A stretch of DNA of 64,000 nucleotides from Nostoc sp. 'Peltigera membranacea cyanobiont' 210A (GCF_002246015.1 NZ_NOLJ01000004.1:479834-543833); one strand, 5' to 3'. Positions 36,513 to 46,016 are shown, counted from the first letter of the stretch. A program made the numbers and translations. Notes: generated by a model from the letters alone, not told the origin.

Positions 36513-37838
36513 TTAGGATATTCTATTGGCTTTCCTGGATTGAGAAGATGACTGATGAGGATTTTTAGCAGGGCAAAAAAAATCGTCGTTATCGTTATCT
36601 AACTGTGAAACTGGAGCATGGGCTGCTACAGTCGGTAATGTAATTTGACGTGGCAATTCAATTTTAAACATTGAACCTACCCCCAATTTACTCTCAAGAA
36701 ATATTTTACCGCCCATCATTCGCACTAGCGAGTCTATAATTGCCAAACCCAGACCTGTACCTGGATATTTGCGAGTGATAGTTTGATCGACTTGCCGAAA
36801 TGCTTCAAAAATATGCTTAAAATCTCTGGGGGCTATACCTATACCTGTATCTTGAACGACAATTACTACTCGATTTCCCGGTAGTTCCTTAACCTCAACC
36901 CAAATTTCACCAGATTCTGTGAATTTAATGGCGTTGGAAAGCAGGTTAATCAAAATCTGCTTGACACGAACTGGATCGTTAAATACCAAAGGATTTTGCA
37001 AATCGGTTTGTACTAACAATGAAAGATTTTTAGCATCAGCTAGGGAACGCATTTCACTGACAACAAGATTGATTACCTTTGATATATTAAATCTTTCTGC
37101 CTTTAAATCTAATCCTCCTCCTTCCAGCTTGGAAAAGTCGAGAACTTCGTTGAGTAGCATCAGTAAATGCTTCCCATTATTCAAAATGCGCTCAACCATA
37201 TCTGCTTGCTGGCGCGTTAGCTGACCGAATTTAGGACGCAGCAGTATTTGCGAAAAACCAATAATCGCATTCATCGGCGTTCTAAGTTCGTGAGATATAG
37301 TTGCCAAAAAAAGTGATTTTAGACGTGATGCCTCCAATAGCTTGAAGTTTTGCATTTGAATCTGTTGTTGTTGTCTCTCCAATTCTTGGTTCTGACAAAT
37401 GAGTTGTTCATGAGTTTCTCTGAGTTGCTGATTTGCCAAATCCACCTGCATTTCCGCCCGATAAATCCGAATCACATTCCGCAAAACCTGCGACAAAGTT
37501 TCTGGAGATATTCTAGATTTAGAGAGATAATCTGTAGCACCAGCTTTCAATAATTGGAGAGTAATTTGTTCATCTCCTTGACCAGTTAGGACTACTAAAG
37601 GAACTTTAATTTCTGAAGAACCTAGCTGTTGAATCAAAGTTAATGCATCCCGATCTGGTAAGGAATAGTCGAGGAAAACACAATCGTAAGCAGTAACGCT
37701 TAAGACAGAGAAAGCATCATTACCATTGCCTACTTCAGACAGTTGCATCTGAACACCTGCTGTAGTCAGGGCAGAACGGATTGCTATCCGGTCTACTTCG
37801 TCATCGTCTACAACCAAAATTTTCAGCGTCTCTTCCAT
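36513..37838 (-). CDS. Hybrid response regulator/sensor histidine kinase, 441 aa
   Basis: The receiver (KILVVDDDEVDRIAIRSAL; Asp57 in YDCVFLDYSLPDRD; Lys107 in YLSKS) leads through a coiled coil (about 125-175, Q/E/L-rich) to HisKA with His183 in FLATISHELRTPMNAIIGFS and HATPase with N box NLLSNAIKF, G1 VQDTGIGIAP and G2 GTGLGLAIIDSLV. A polar Asn/Asp/Ser-rich tail of ~35 residues follows. It is the first gene of a two-gene unit with the hybrid kinase at 35344. Both are soluble, lacking membrane helices. The decayed kinase at 38325-38781 lies upstream in the same orientation. Confidence 0.92.
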   Translation of the reverse strand: MEETLKILVVDDDEVDRIAIRSALTTAGVQMQLSEVGNGNDAFSVLSVTAYDCVFLDYSLPDRDALTLIQQLGSSEIKVPLVVLTGQGDEQITLQLLKAGATDYLSKSRISPETLSQVLRNVIRIYRAEMQVDLANQQLRETHEQLICQNQELERQQQQIQMQNFKLLEASRLKSLFLATISHELRTPMNAIIGFSQILLRPKFGQLTRQQADMVERILNNGKHLLMLLNEVLDFSKLEGGGLDLKAERFNISKVINLVVSEMRSLADAKNLSLLVQTDLQNPLVFNDPVRVKQILINLLSNAIKFTESGEIWVEVKELPGNRVVIVVQDTGIGIAPRDFKHIFEAFRQVDQTITRKYPGTGLGLAIIDSLVRMMGGKIFLESKLGVGSMFKIELPRQITLPTVAAHAPVSQLDNDNDDFFCPAKNPHQSSSQSRKANRIS

Positions 37839-39102
37839 CGGTTTTTATTTTCGCCGCCAAACATAGGTTGATGTATAATATTTCTCTTTTTCAGATTATC
37901 CAACTAAAGAATATAAGATTTTCGGATATCTAAAACCTGTAATTTGATTGATTAAGATATTTTGCATAAGATCCACTTTAATACTTGCTTGACGTTCACC
38001 ACATCAACTTTGTTATCCTCCATTAGTAGTATGTCGATCGCTCTTTCGGGCCTTCCCTTGGGTTGAATTGAGTCTGTTGTATCTTGAATTTGGTTAATTT
38101 ACCAGATTCTGGTAACTAAACTCCTAGCAAATGACCAATGTCCTGCAAAAAATTAGTAATTAACAAGCACACACCGCTGATATAAAGTAAAATAAAATAC
38201 TTTACCAAGCTTAAAACTAATTGTAGATGAGTGAGCAAGCCACCGTCGTCAGTCATTGGTGAGAGTTGCATCCGATTATCGTGTACCATAAGCTTGAACA
38301 GTTTTACCTATCAGGTTAGTTAGACTAGGTAAATAAAAAAGTAATATCTATAGCTATTTGTGAATCTGAAGTAATCCTACCTCCTGAAATTTCAACAATT
38401 TTCTTAGCGATCGCCACATCTGTATTAGTATTTTCCCGGTTATATCGAACTTATAGATGTTCGCAAAATTACTAACCCTTAATGCCGAAGAAAGGTTCCC
38501 GACAAAAGTTAGGCAAAAATTCAAAACCTAAAAGGGGAGAGGTTCGTACAGAGGGTTTGTATTATATCCTGTAAAAAGTCAGACGAACAAGTTAGTCACC
38601 AAGAATTACGAATTACTTTGCTGTTCGTGATTTCACCAAATTTTAACGCTGCCTGATTCCCTTCCATGAGGATCTCTATTGGCTCTATCAATCGGATGAA
38701 TCCAAAGGTTTGATTAAAAATTGCTCGCATCCATCGTTCACTTTCTCGTAAAGCAACTTTCACGATCTGTAATTTTTTCATTTTCGTAAGCCTTTTTTAA
38801 AGTTTGAGCCAAAATAATACTAATTAACCAATTGAACAGGGCAACTCAAAGCTGAATTATCAGCAAGGGGCAGCAATTTGGCATTCGTTTCAATATTTCA
38901 TACTTTTTATGTAAGTATCTATATATCTCCAGCTAGATTTGGCCTCTATCTAAATATAAAACTTTTGACTATTTGTTATTTCTATCGGTGGATGCAGACA
39001 GGTTGAAATATCATCTATCTTGAGTATGGGAAAATTAATGAGATAATAGTTACAAAAGGCAATACTTTGAAAGATGCAAACAGCGCAAGAGTGAGTGTAG
39101 CA
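37839..39102. other. 1.26-kb stretch with only a decayed kinase gene
   Basis: No intact gene is present between the hybrid kinase (starting at 37838) and the NarL-type regulator. The central part holds recognisable fragments of a histidine kinase (see 38325-38781). The regions 37840-38320 and 38785-39060 show nothing I can identify; promoters of the two flanking divergent genes must lie at its ends. Confidence 0.65.
38325..38781 (-). pseudogene. Remnant of a PAS-domain sensor histidine kinase
   Basis: On the minus strand, 38781-38596 encodes LRESERWMRAIFNQTFGFIR followed by an ILMEGNQAALKFGEI-like segment, an evident PAS-domain start. Further downstream on the same strand (about 38438-38325) another frame reads NTDVAIAKKIVEISGGRI followed by TSDSQ and TFLFT then a stop, matching the end of an HATPase domain (GxGLAIxKKIVExHGGRI...TFxFT). 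The G-rich ATP-lid residues are lost, and the expected ITR just before it is in a different frame. Between the two pieces most of the kinase is missing. The order and strand fit one gene that suffered an internal deletion and frameshifts. The fragment with PAS similarity is probably not functional. Confidence 0.72.
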
Positions 39103-39828
39103 ATGAATGAAATTAGTATTATTTTAATTGAAGATCATGACTTAACGCGAATGGGGCTACGAGCAGCATTACAGTCTCATAGCGCATTGAAAGTAATTGG
39201 GGAAGCGGCAAATGCTACCCAAGGGTTAAAACTTTTAGAAACGGCAAAGCCTGATGTAGCGGTAGTAGATATCGGCTTGCCTGACATGGATGGCATCGAA
39301 CTCACTCGCAAATTCAAACGCTCCCAGGCTGAAAATGGTGGGCAATCTACTACAAAGATTCTCATCTTGACAATGGATCATACAGAGGATGCTGTACTTG
39401 CAGCCTTCGCAGCTGGCGCTGATTCTTATTATATGAAAGAAACCAGCATCAGTAAATTAACTGAGGCAATTCAAGCAACTCACGGCGGTAACTCTTGGAT
39501 CGATCCGGCAATTGCCAACGTGGTATTGCGGAAGATGCGGCAAGGTATTCCTGGAGAAAGTCAAGGTTCTGACAAGCCGAAGACTGTAAAAATTGAGGCG
39601 CTGGCGACAGAATACGAGCAAGTTTTGGAAACATACCCTCTGACTCAACGGGAACTGGAAATCCTAGAGTTGATTGTAGCTGGGTGTAGCAATGGGCAAA
39701 TTGCCGAGAAACTCTACATTACAGTTGGTACTGTCAAAACCCATGTTCGTAATATTCTAAATAAACTATGTGCTGATGACCGTACCCAAGCTGCTGTGAG
39801 GGCCTTACGTTCAGGGTTGGTGGCGTAA
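39103..39828 (+). CDS. NarL/FixJ-family response regulator, 241 aa
   Basis: The receiver domain has the acidic pair in IILIEDHDLTRMGLRAAL, the phospho-acceptor Asp56 in PDVAVVDIGLPDMDG and the conserved Lys in SYYMKETS. The C-terminal LuxR-type helix-turn-helix is LTQRELEILELIVAGCSNGQ then IAEKLYITVGTVKTHVRNIL. It is thus a DNA-binding output regulator. The frame is open to a TTG at 39067, which has AAGG upstream and cannot be excluded; the ATG at 39103 opens directly at the receiver strand. It is divergent from the two hybrid kinases and the kinase remnant, so one of them may have been its partner; this is inference from position. Confidence 0.9.
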   Translation: MNEISIILIEDHDLTRMGLRAALQSHSALKVIGEAANATQGLKLLETAKPDVAVVDIGLPDMDGIELTRKFKRSQAENGGQSTTKILILTMDHTEDAVLAAFAAGADSYYMKETSISKLTEAIQATHGGNSWIDPAIANVVLRKMRQGIPGESQGSDKPKTVKIEALATEYEQVLETYPLTQRELEILELIVAGCSNGQIAEKLYITVGTVKTHVRNILNKLCADDRTQAAVRALRSGLVA

Positions 39829-39907
39829 GGGATTAGGGACAAGGGAGATGAGGGGACAAGGGGACAAGGAGAACAACCTGCCACAATGCCCCATACCCAC
39901 TGCCCCA
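39829..39907. repeat. STRR-like tandem (GGGGACAA) spacer
   Basis: The short gap between the convergent NarL-type and LpxB-like genes is filled with GGGACAAGGGAGATGAGGGG and repeated GGGGACAAG units, then a C-rich CCCCATACCCACTGCCCCAT stretch that can pair partly with them. This is the typical heptamer-type repeat of Nostoc spacers. Confidence 0.65.
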
Positions 39908-41272
39908 TTATCCCAATTTTTCCCGCAAGCAATTAGCAATACGTAGTGCGGCTCCCGGTTTGCCCATGCGTCGCCCACCATTTTCAGCGATAATTTGCAA
40001 ATTATCAGGGTTTTTAAATAGGGATTGTACAACCTTCGCTACTTCTGCTGGTTGATGAATTAAAATCAAAGACGATCCCAGAAGGCGACTTTGAGATTCA
40101 GCAAAGCCAAGGTTATATTGTGGCCCATTACCGGAAATTGCGATCGCAGGTTTGCCTAAACCGATAAACTGTTCTGTAGCTGTACCTGCCATTGCGATCG
40201 CTATATCTCCCAAATGCAAGCAATCATTATAGGCTTGTTGTGTTAATAGCAAATAAGCATTTCTCTGTTTAAATGTCAAGACATTTGGATCGCGAAGTTG
40301 GATAGGAGATGCTGATTCAGTGCGCCAGCCTTGGGATTGTACACTTTGGGATAAAATATTAGAGTCTAAACCAGGAGCGATCGCACCTAAAAACACTACT
40401 GTGTTAGAAGTATAAAAGATTGAATCTCGCTGTTGAAAACTTGCCATCAATGCAGATACAGCAATCATAATTGTTTCCCAGTTAGTGTATGCTTCTGGCG
40501 GACGAGAACCAGGAAGAAGAGTCACTACAAAAGGTCGAACAGTCTCTTGCTGTTGGATATTCTGACTATAAAATTGTTGGCGTGAAAACGTCGGTTCTAG
40601 ACCATCCATCATGGGATTACCCAAATAGAAAGCTGGAATTGGCCATTGTTTTAATGTTTCCGTCGTCAGCGCATCTCTAAGGAACACAGCCTTACAACGG
40701 CGACGACTCATTAACCAACGTTCCCAAGGATGGTAAACTGAACCAGAAAAGTTTTCCCAACCTGCGTCTTTAGATTTCCGTGGTAATAATCCAGCTTCAT
40801 CTCGCACATAATATTCAGATTTAGCTGTACCGACAAAAGCATAATTAGCGCCACTGAATGTTGCAAACAACAGCGGCAAAATATCTCCCACTGCTAAAAT
40901 CGCTCTTCTATTACCTAATTTTTTTTGAGAACTCACCCAACGGCGGATAGCTTTAATTTGGCTGAAGGTAAGTTTCAATAAACCACCGCGTACATCCCGC
41001 GCTAATTGGCGGCCATCCATATAAATAAAGCCGCCAGAAGGCATATTCAGGACTGAACCGATAAAGGGGATATCCAACTGTTCATAAGCACGTCCTTCAC
41101 CCACCAGAGGCAAAGCAAATATCTCTGGTGGGTTTGGTTGTCGTTGGAGTTCTTGCAAAATCTGAACTGCAATCATATCTTCCCCATGACCATTACTTAA
41201 TACAAGTAACCGCAAAGGAGAAGTAGCAGATTGGGGGTTAGAAGCTAGGGATGACCGAGATAGATTACTCAT
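39908..41272 (-). CDS. Lipid-A-disaccharide synthase-related protein (cyanobacterial/plant LpxB-like), 454 aa
   Basis: Opening LRLLVLSNGHGEDMIAVQIL and following FALPLVGEGRAYEQLDIPFI, GGFIYMDGRQLARDVRGGLL, AILAVGDILPLLFATFSGAN and AFVGTAKSEYYVRDEAG are features of the LpxB-related family found in cyanobacteria and plants (TIGR03492), with a GT-B fold. Near the C-terminus IAIAMAGTATEQFIGLGKPA recalls the LpxB donor site. True lipid A is not made by most cyanobacteria, so the substrate is uncertain; a glycolipid or envelope role is likely. The frame is open to 41464, overlapping the divergent Omp85 gene; the Met at 41272 starts just before the conserved first strand and is chosen. Confidence 0.85.
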   Translation of the reverse strand: MSNLSRSSLASNPQSATSPLRLLVLSNGHGEDMIAVQILQELQRQPNPPEIFALPLVGEGRAYEQLDIPFIGSVLNMPSGGFIYMDGRQLARDVRGGLLKLTFSQIKAIRRWVSSQKKLGNRRAILAVGDILPLLFATFSGANYAFVGTAKSEYYVRDEAGLLPRKSKDAGWENFSGSVYHPWERWLMSRRRCKAVFLRDALTTETLKQWPIPAFYLGNPMMDGLEPTFSRQQFYSQNIQQQETVRPFVVTLLPGSRPPEAYTNWETIMIAVSALMASFQQRDSIFYTSNTVVFLGAIAPGLDSNILSQSVQSQGWRTESASPIQLRDPNVLTFKQRNAYLLLTQQAYNDCLHLGDIAIAMAGTATEQFIGLGKPAIAISGNGPQYNLGFAESQSRLLGSSLILIHQPAEVAKVVQSLFKNPDNLQIIAENGGRRMGKPGAALRIANCLREKLG

Positions 41273-41411
41273 AAGAAACAAAATATCAAAATTAACTGTC
41301 TGTTTGGGTAAGAGGTATAAATAGGGAAATCGACGAAGAAGCTGGAAGTTAGTATTATCCCTATTCGCTAGCGTCTCTACAACTAACTCCCAGTTAATTA
41401 GGTTAAATATT

Positions 41412-43475
41412 ATGCGAGTTTCTACTACTGCTATTTTTACTTTAGCTACTTTAGCTGCTGGCAATGTTACTCAGCAAGCAACGGCTGCACCTGCTAAAAC
41501 CGTTACTCCAACTGCAAAAGCTGGTAACTTGGTGGTGCCGATAATTGAAGACACTCCCGCACGGGTAGAGACAATTGCTTCCCCAGAAACTATAGTTGCA
41601 CAACAATTTTCCCAAAATTCCGTCACCGTGCAAACAGGTGCAAACAAAAATTCCCCAGTAGTCTTAAAATCAACAGATAAGGGAAACTCTTCCGTAACAC
41701 TCCCCATCATCTCTTCCTCTCCCTCATCCCCCGCGACTGAAGGCGATTTGGTAGTCAGAGCTACAGATGTACAGGTGGTGGGAGTCAATCAAGAATTACA
41801 GCAAATCATTCGCCAGGTAATTAAAACCCAAGCTGGTGGAGAAACCAGTCAAAGCCAGCTACAAAAAGATGTAACTGCAATTTTGGATACAGGTTTATTT
41901 AGCAGTGTCAGTGTGAATAGCTTTAGCACACAGGCTGGATTGAATGTAGTATACCAAGTTCAACCAGTGATTGTGCGATCGCTGCAATTATCTGGTGCTA
42001 AAGTACTTACCTATCAAGTCGCCCAACAACGTTTGCAATCTCAGATTGGAACCACCATCAACCCCAGTGGACTGCAACAAGCAGTAGCACAAATTAACAA
42101 GTGGTACGCCGACAATGGTTATAACTTGGCGCGGGTGCTATCAATTAAACCCAGTTCTCAAGGCATTCTCACTGTGAATGTTGCTGAAGGCTTGGTGAGT
42201 GATATCAAATTTCGCTTTGTCAACGATGAGGGTAAAACCGTTGATAGTAAGGGTAATCCCGTTGGAGGACGCACCAAAGCAGATTTCTTACAACAACAAC
42301 TCAAGTTGAAACCCGGTCAAATTTTCCAAGAAAATGTCGTTAAACAAGACATTCAACAGCTATATCGTACTGGTTTATTTGAAACTGTGAATGTTGCCTT
42401 AGAAGGAGATGCGACAAAACTTGATTTAGTCTACCAACTCAAAGAAACTGGGGCACGTGGTGTTAACTTGGGTGGTAGTTACAATGCCGATCAAGGATTG
42501 GTAGGTACAATCAACTATCAAGATCAGAATGTCGGCGGTGTGAATGATACTTTCGGTGTGAATGTTGGGGTAAGTAGTCGAGACTTGCAGTTTAATACCA
42601 AATTTACCAGTCCTTATCGGACAACTAACCCCGATCGCTTCGGCTACACTGTAAATGGTTTTCGTAGTCAGGAACTTTCGGAAACTTTTGATGACAAGAT
42701 TAAGTTAACCAACGGCGACAAAGTGCGAGAAGGTCAAATTGGCGGTGGTGTCAGCTTGCAGCGACCAATTGACGACTGGAATACCTCATTAGGATTAAAC
42801 TATACCCGAACTAGTATTCGCGATCGCCAAGGTAATATTACCCCAACTGACGTTCAGGGCAATCCCCTATCTGCTAGTGGAACTGGTATTGACGACCTAA
42901 CTACCGTATCCTTCACCGCCACCAAAGACCAACGAGATAATCCCCTCAATCCAACTCAAGGTTCCGTTTTGAGTCTGAGTACAGAACAATCTGTACCCAT
43001 CGGTCAAGGTAATATTTCCCTCAATCGCCTCAAAGCTAACTACAGCCAATATTTACCAGTACAGCTATTTAACAGCAAACAGCCACAAGTATTTGCGGTA
43101 AATGTCCAAGCTGGTACTGTCATTGGGAATTTACCGCCTTACGAAAGCTTTAACTTGGGTGGTTCCAACTCAGTGCGCGGTTACGATTCTGGAGAAGTTG
43201 GCAGTGGGCGCAGTTATGTGTTGGCTTCCGCAGAATACCGTTTTCCCGTCTTACCAATCGTAGGCGGTGTATTGTTTGCCGACTTCGCCTCAGATTTAGG
43301 CTCTGGTGATACTGTATTAGGAGATCCGGCAGGTGTACGGGATAAACCAGGTTATGGTTTTGGTTATGGAGCGGGAGTGCGATTAAATTCACCACTTGGC
43401 TTAATTCGAGCTGACTATGGCATTAACGACCAGGGAGAAAGCAAAGTGCATCTAGGAATTGGGCAGCGATTTTAA
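41412..43475 (+). CDS. Omp85/BamA-family outer membrane protein, 687 aa
   Basis: The N-terminus has a signal-like segment (STTAIFTLATLAAGNVTQQA) and a low-complexity region to about residue 115. POTRA domains follow: RATDVQVVGVNQELQQIIRQ, then VRSLQLSGAKVLTYQVAQQR, then VSDIKFRFVNDEGKTV with LKLKPGQIFQENVVKQDIQQ. The barrel carries the family motif NLGGSNSVRGYDSGEVGSGR and ends VHLGIGQRF with the usual C-terminal Phe. Such proteins insert beta-barrel proteins into the outer membrane; cyanobacteria have several, related to chloroplast Toc75. Divergent from the LpxB-like gene, 139 bp apart. This is one of several Omp85 paralogues usually present and may not be the essential BamA. Confidence 0.93.
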   Translation: MRVSTTAIFTLATLAAGNVTQQATAAPAKTVTPTAKAGNLVVPIIEDTPARVETIASPETIVAQQFSQNSVTVQTGANKNSPVVLKSTDKGNSSVTLPIISSSPSSPATEGDLVVRATDVQVVGVNQELQQIIRQVIKTQAGGETSQSQLQKDVTAILDTGLFSSVSVNSFSTQAGLNVVYQVQPVIVRSLQLSGAKVLTYQVAQQRLQSQIGTTINPSGLQQAVAQINKWYADNGYNLARVLSIKPSSQGILTVNVAEGLVSDIKFRFVNDEGKTVDSKGNPVGGRTKADFLQQQLKLKPGQIFQENVVKQDIQQLYRTGLFETVNVALEGDATKLDLVYQLKETGARGVNLGGSYNADQGLVGTINYQDQNVGGVNDTFGVNVGVSSRDLQFNTKFTSPYRTTNPDRFGYTVNGFRSQELSETFDDKIKLTNGDKVREGQIGGGVSLQRPIDDWNTSLGLNYTRTSIRDRQGNITPTDVQGNPLSASGTGIDDLTTVSFTATKDQRDNPLNPTQGSVLSLSTEQSVPIGQGNISLNRLKANYSQYLPVQLFNSKQPQVFAVNVQAGTVIGNLPPYESFNLGGSNSVRGYDSGEVGSGRSYVLASAEYRFPVLPIVGGVLFADFASDLGSGDTVLGDPAGVRDKPGYGFGYGAGVRLNSPLGLIRADYGINDQGESKVHLGIGQRF

Positions 43476-43511
43476 TTTGAGTTCAGGCGTTGCTGAGAAA
43501 TGTCATATCCA

Positions 43512-43570
43512 AAAACTAAATATGCGTTATCCAGAACCCTTGTAGAGACGTAGCAGTGCTATGTCTCTAC
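43512..43570. repeat. Dispersed repeat with strong hairpin, copy B
   Basis: The segment matches the reverse complement of copy A (22911-22977): ATGCG, then ATCCAGAAC, then the GTAGCA stem. Here the stem is longer: GTAGAGACGTAGCA (43542-43555) pairs with TGCTATGTCTCTAC (43557-43570) with one mismatch. Confidence 0.65.
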
Positions 43571-43579
43571 ATTTTTTTT
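43542..43579 (+). terminator. Terminator-like hairpin after the Omp85 gene
   Basis: The 14-bp stem of repeat copy B is followed directly by ATTTTTTTT on the plus strand, about 65 bp after the Omp85 stop. The repeat therefore seems to serve as, or to have become, a rho-independent terminator. Confidence 0.65.
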
Positions 43580-43768
43580 CACTCATATCTCTATTAGCGA
43601 TCGCCTTTGAAAATGACTTTTATAAATTGGCCAATTTATTACACAATATTTAATAGTATATAAATTTCAATAATCAAAGGAAAAAAGCTATTGTCACGTT
43701 TTCACGAGACATTAATTTTTTAATAGCGCTAGTTATGCAGAATAGAAAAAAATATTATAAGTAATAGC

Positions 43769-46003
43769 ATGGAAAAAAGTGTTATTAATGCCAGCCTTTC
43801 TACTCAGAACCTAACCTTTCGTCCAGGTGATACTCCTGTATCATTTGAGGTAACTGTCAATAATGATAGCGATCGCTTCGTCAATTTTCAGATAGAAATT
43901 ACCGCAGCCGGAGAAATCCGCAACACAGGATATCGCTGGTATAGACTCGAACCAGAGGTAGCGGCAGCCAAGCCACCGGGCAGTAGTACCATCTTCCAAG
44001 TTTTCGTATTCAATACACCGATTCCGGGATTTGTTGGTACTGTCAACCTGATGGTAAATATTTTTTCACCGCAATTAGCACAACAGTCCAGACTTGTGCT
44101 ACGCCTGAAAATCGAGCGAGACAATAGACCAACACATTTAAGTGTAGAACTGCCTGTACGAGAGTTCCAAGTTTATCCCCGCAATTCTGTCGATATACCA
44201 GTACGGGTGAGGAACTTAGGGCAACAACCAACTGAGGTAATGCTACGTTTTACAGGCGTCGATCCGTCTTGGCTGGCTGGTAGTGCAGAACGCCGATTAC
44301 CCTTAGATCCAGGTGGTTTGGCAGAAGCTACATTCCAATGCCAACCTCCTTCTGTAGTGCAAGCGCCCAGTCAAAATTATCCTTTTACTATTGAAGCTGT
44401 TAGCAATAATGGTTATCCAACTAATGCTGAAGGCAATATTGAAGTTTTGCCAGTGGGTTTTATAGACTTTACTACCACCGAAAAACACCTGAAAATTCCC
44501 AGTAAATCGGCATGGTTGCCTGACTGGAAATCTGATACAGCTTCCTTTGAATTACTATTTAAAAATGCTAGCAATCTCAACCAGGAAATTAATGTGCAGG
44601 TGCAGGGTAGAGACTGGCGAAAATGTAGTTTTAAAAAGCTTCCCGAAACTGCCAATCTTCATCTAGGAGAGACAAGTAAAGTCATCCTCGATGTTAAAAC
44701 AAAACGTCCTTGGATTGGAATCGGCAAAACTTTGTTGCTGGAGGCTAAATCGGAATTATCCGATCAACGTTTAGGGAGTACAGACCCAGCCACGCAGACA
44801 TTAGAAGTAAAGACTCTGCCAATTATACCTTTATGGCTACAATTAGCTGCGATCGCACTTTTAGCTGCACTCCTAGCATTAATCCTGCAACCAAGAGGTG
44901 TAATGCATACGCGTTCTGTAAACTCAGTGCGTTTTAGTGGCATTGGTTTATCTGTGGTCAGTGGATCAGATGATTGCACCTTAAGGCTTTGGAGAATTGG
45001 TGCTGATAGTTTAGACCCCGATGATACAGTAACATACGCTGGGCAGCCCCTTGCTTGCGATCAACCGCAACAGCCCAAAGGATTGATGGCGATTACTGAT
45101 GACGCAGTACAAGTCTTACGCTTTATGCCATTACAAAATAATCGTGTTGCTGTTGGTTTAGATAATGGTGTAATTGAACTCAGAGATGTTCCTTCAGGTG
45201 TAAAGATTAACCAACTTCAAGACCTTAAAGATCCTAAAGCAAAAGGCGATCGCGTTTTTGATTTAGCTTTTACCTCCAACTCACTTAACTTATTCAGTGG
45301 TTATGGCAGTGGTAAAGTGAGACTATGGTCAAGACCAGCGCCTAACAGTGATTTTCTACCAGAACCGCAAGTTATTGACGTACAAAGTAGATTGAAACTC
45401 TCAGGTTTCCAAGTCCGGGCATTAAATCTCAGCCCAGATGCAAAAACTCTAGTAATTGCTGGAAACTTTAAGCGTTTTATATTGTGGCAGTGGAATCAAA
45501 CTCAATCTGATAAACAATCCCCAAGTTTATCAGTGCAAAATCTAGAAAAACTAGACCCATTAGTTGGGCCTGAAGATTATATTTGGGGATTAGCTTTTGT
45601 TCCTGACTCAACAGGAAAAATCCTTGCAACTTCTGATTCTGCGGGATTTATTACGATTTGGGATTTAAATCAGTGTCAAACTATCAAAAATCCGAATCCG
45701 CTAGAAAAAGTAAATGAACTTAATTGTTTGCAACTAGACCGTTGGTCAGCATCAAAAACATCTGTGCGGACTCTAGCATTTAGTGACGATGGTAGTCTCT
45801 TAGTAAGTGGTGGCGATGATGGACGAGTCTTAGTTTGGTACTTAACTCCCGAACATAAACTCGACAAAACAAAAGCAGCAGAAGGTAAACAAATTTATAA
45901 AAGCTCTAAAAAAATCAATAGTATCGATTTGAAAACTAATCAAGGAACCATGATTGTGAGTGGTGATGAAGATTTTCAGGTCAAATTACACCGCATCAAA
46001 TAA
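43769..46003 (+). CDS. Single-span membrane protein: Ig-like stack plus WD40 propeller, 744 aa
   Basis: Residues 1-345 are beta-rich, with about three Ig-like (COG1470/NEW3-like) domains: SLSTQNLTFRPGDTPVSFEV, then PTHLSVELPVREFQVYPRNS, then a domain ending near KTKRPWIGIGKTLLLEAK. One membrane helix follows (about 354-373, PLWLQLAAIALLAALLALIL). Residues ~384-744 form a WD40 beta-propeller; blade ends include SGSDDCTLRLWRI, SGYGSGKVRLWSR, ATSDSAGFITIWDL, VSGGDDGRVLVWYL and VSGDEDFQVKLHRI. There is no N-terminal signal peptide, so the helix should act as a signal anchor and place the two halves on opposite sides of a membrane. The next gene, 13 bp downstream, encodes a protein of the same plan. 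Function unknown; scaffold or assembly role inferred. Confidence 0.8.
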   Translation: MEKSVINASLSTQNLTFRPGDTPVSFEVTVNNDSDRFVNFQIEITAAGEIRNTGYRWYRLEPEVAAAKPPGSSTIFQVFVFNTPIPGFVGTVNLMVNIFSPQLAQQSRLVLRLKIERDNRPTHLSVELPVREFQVYPRNSVDIPVRVRNLGQQPTEVMLRFTGVDPSWLAGSAERRLPLDPGGLAEATFQCQPPSVVQAPSQNYPFTIEAVSNNGYPTNAEGNIEVLPVGFIDFTTTEKHLKIPSKSAWLPDWKSDTASFELLFKNASNLNQEINVQVQGRDWRKCSFKKLPETANLHLGETSKVILDVKTKRPWIGIGKTLLLEAKSELSDQRLGSTDPATQTLEVKTLPIIPLWLQLAAIALLAALLALILQPRGVMHTRSVNSVRFSGIGLSVVSGSDDCTLRLWRIGADSLDPDDTVTYAGQPLACDQPQQPKGLMAITDDAVQVLRFMPLQNNRVAVGLDNGVIELRDVPSGVKINQLQDLKDPKAKGDRVFDLAFTSNSLNLFSGYGSGKVRLWSRPAPNSDFLPEPQVIDVQSRLKLSGFQVRALNLSPDAKTLVIAGNFKRFILWQWNQTQSDKQSPSLSVQNLEKLDPLVGPEDYIWGLAFVPDSTGKILATSDSAGFITIWDLNQCQTIKNPNPLEKVNELNCLQLDRWSASKTSVRTLAFSDDGSLLVSGGDDGRVLVWYLTPEHKLDKTKAAEGKQIYKSSKKINSIDLKTNQGTMIVSGDEDFQVKLHRIK

Positions 46004-46016
46004 GGGAATCAATGAC

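Noticed and set aside
39908..41464. Longer start of the LpxB-like gene at 41464
   Set aside because: It would overlap the divergent Omp85 gene and add 64 non-homologous residues; the ATG at 41272 precedes the conserved domain.
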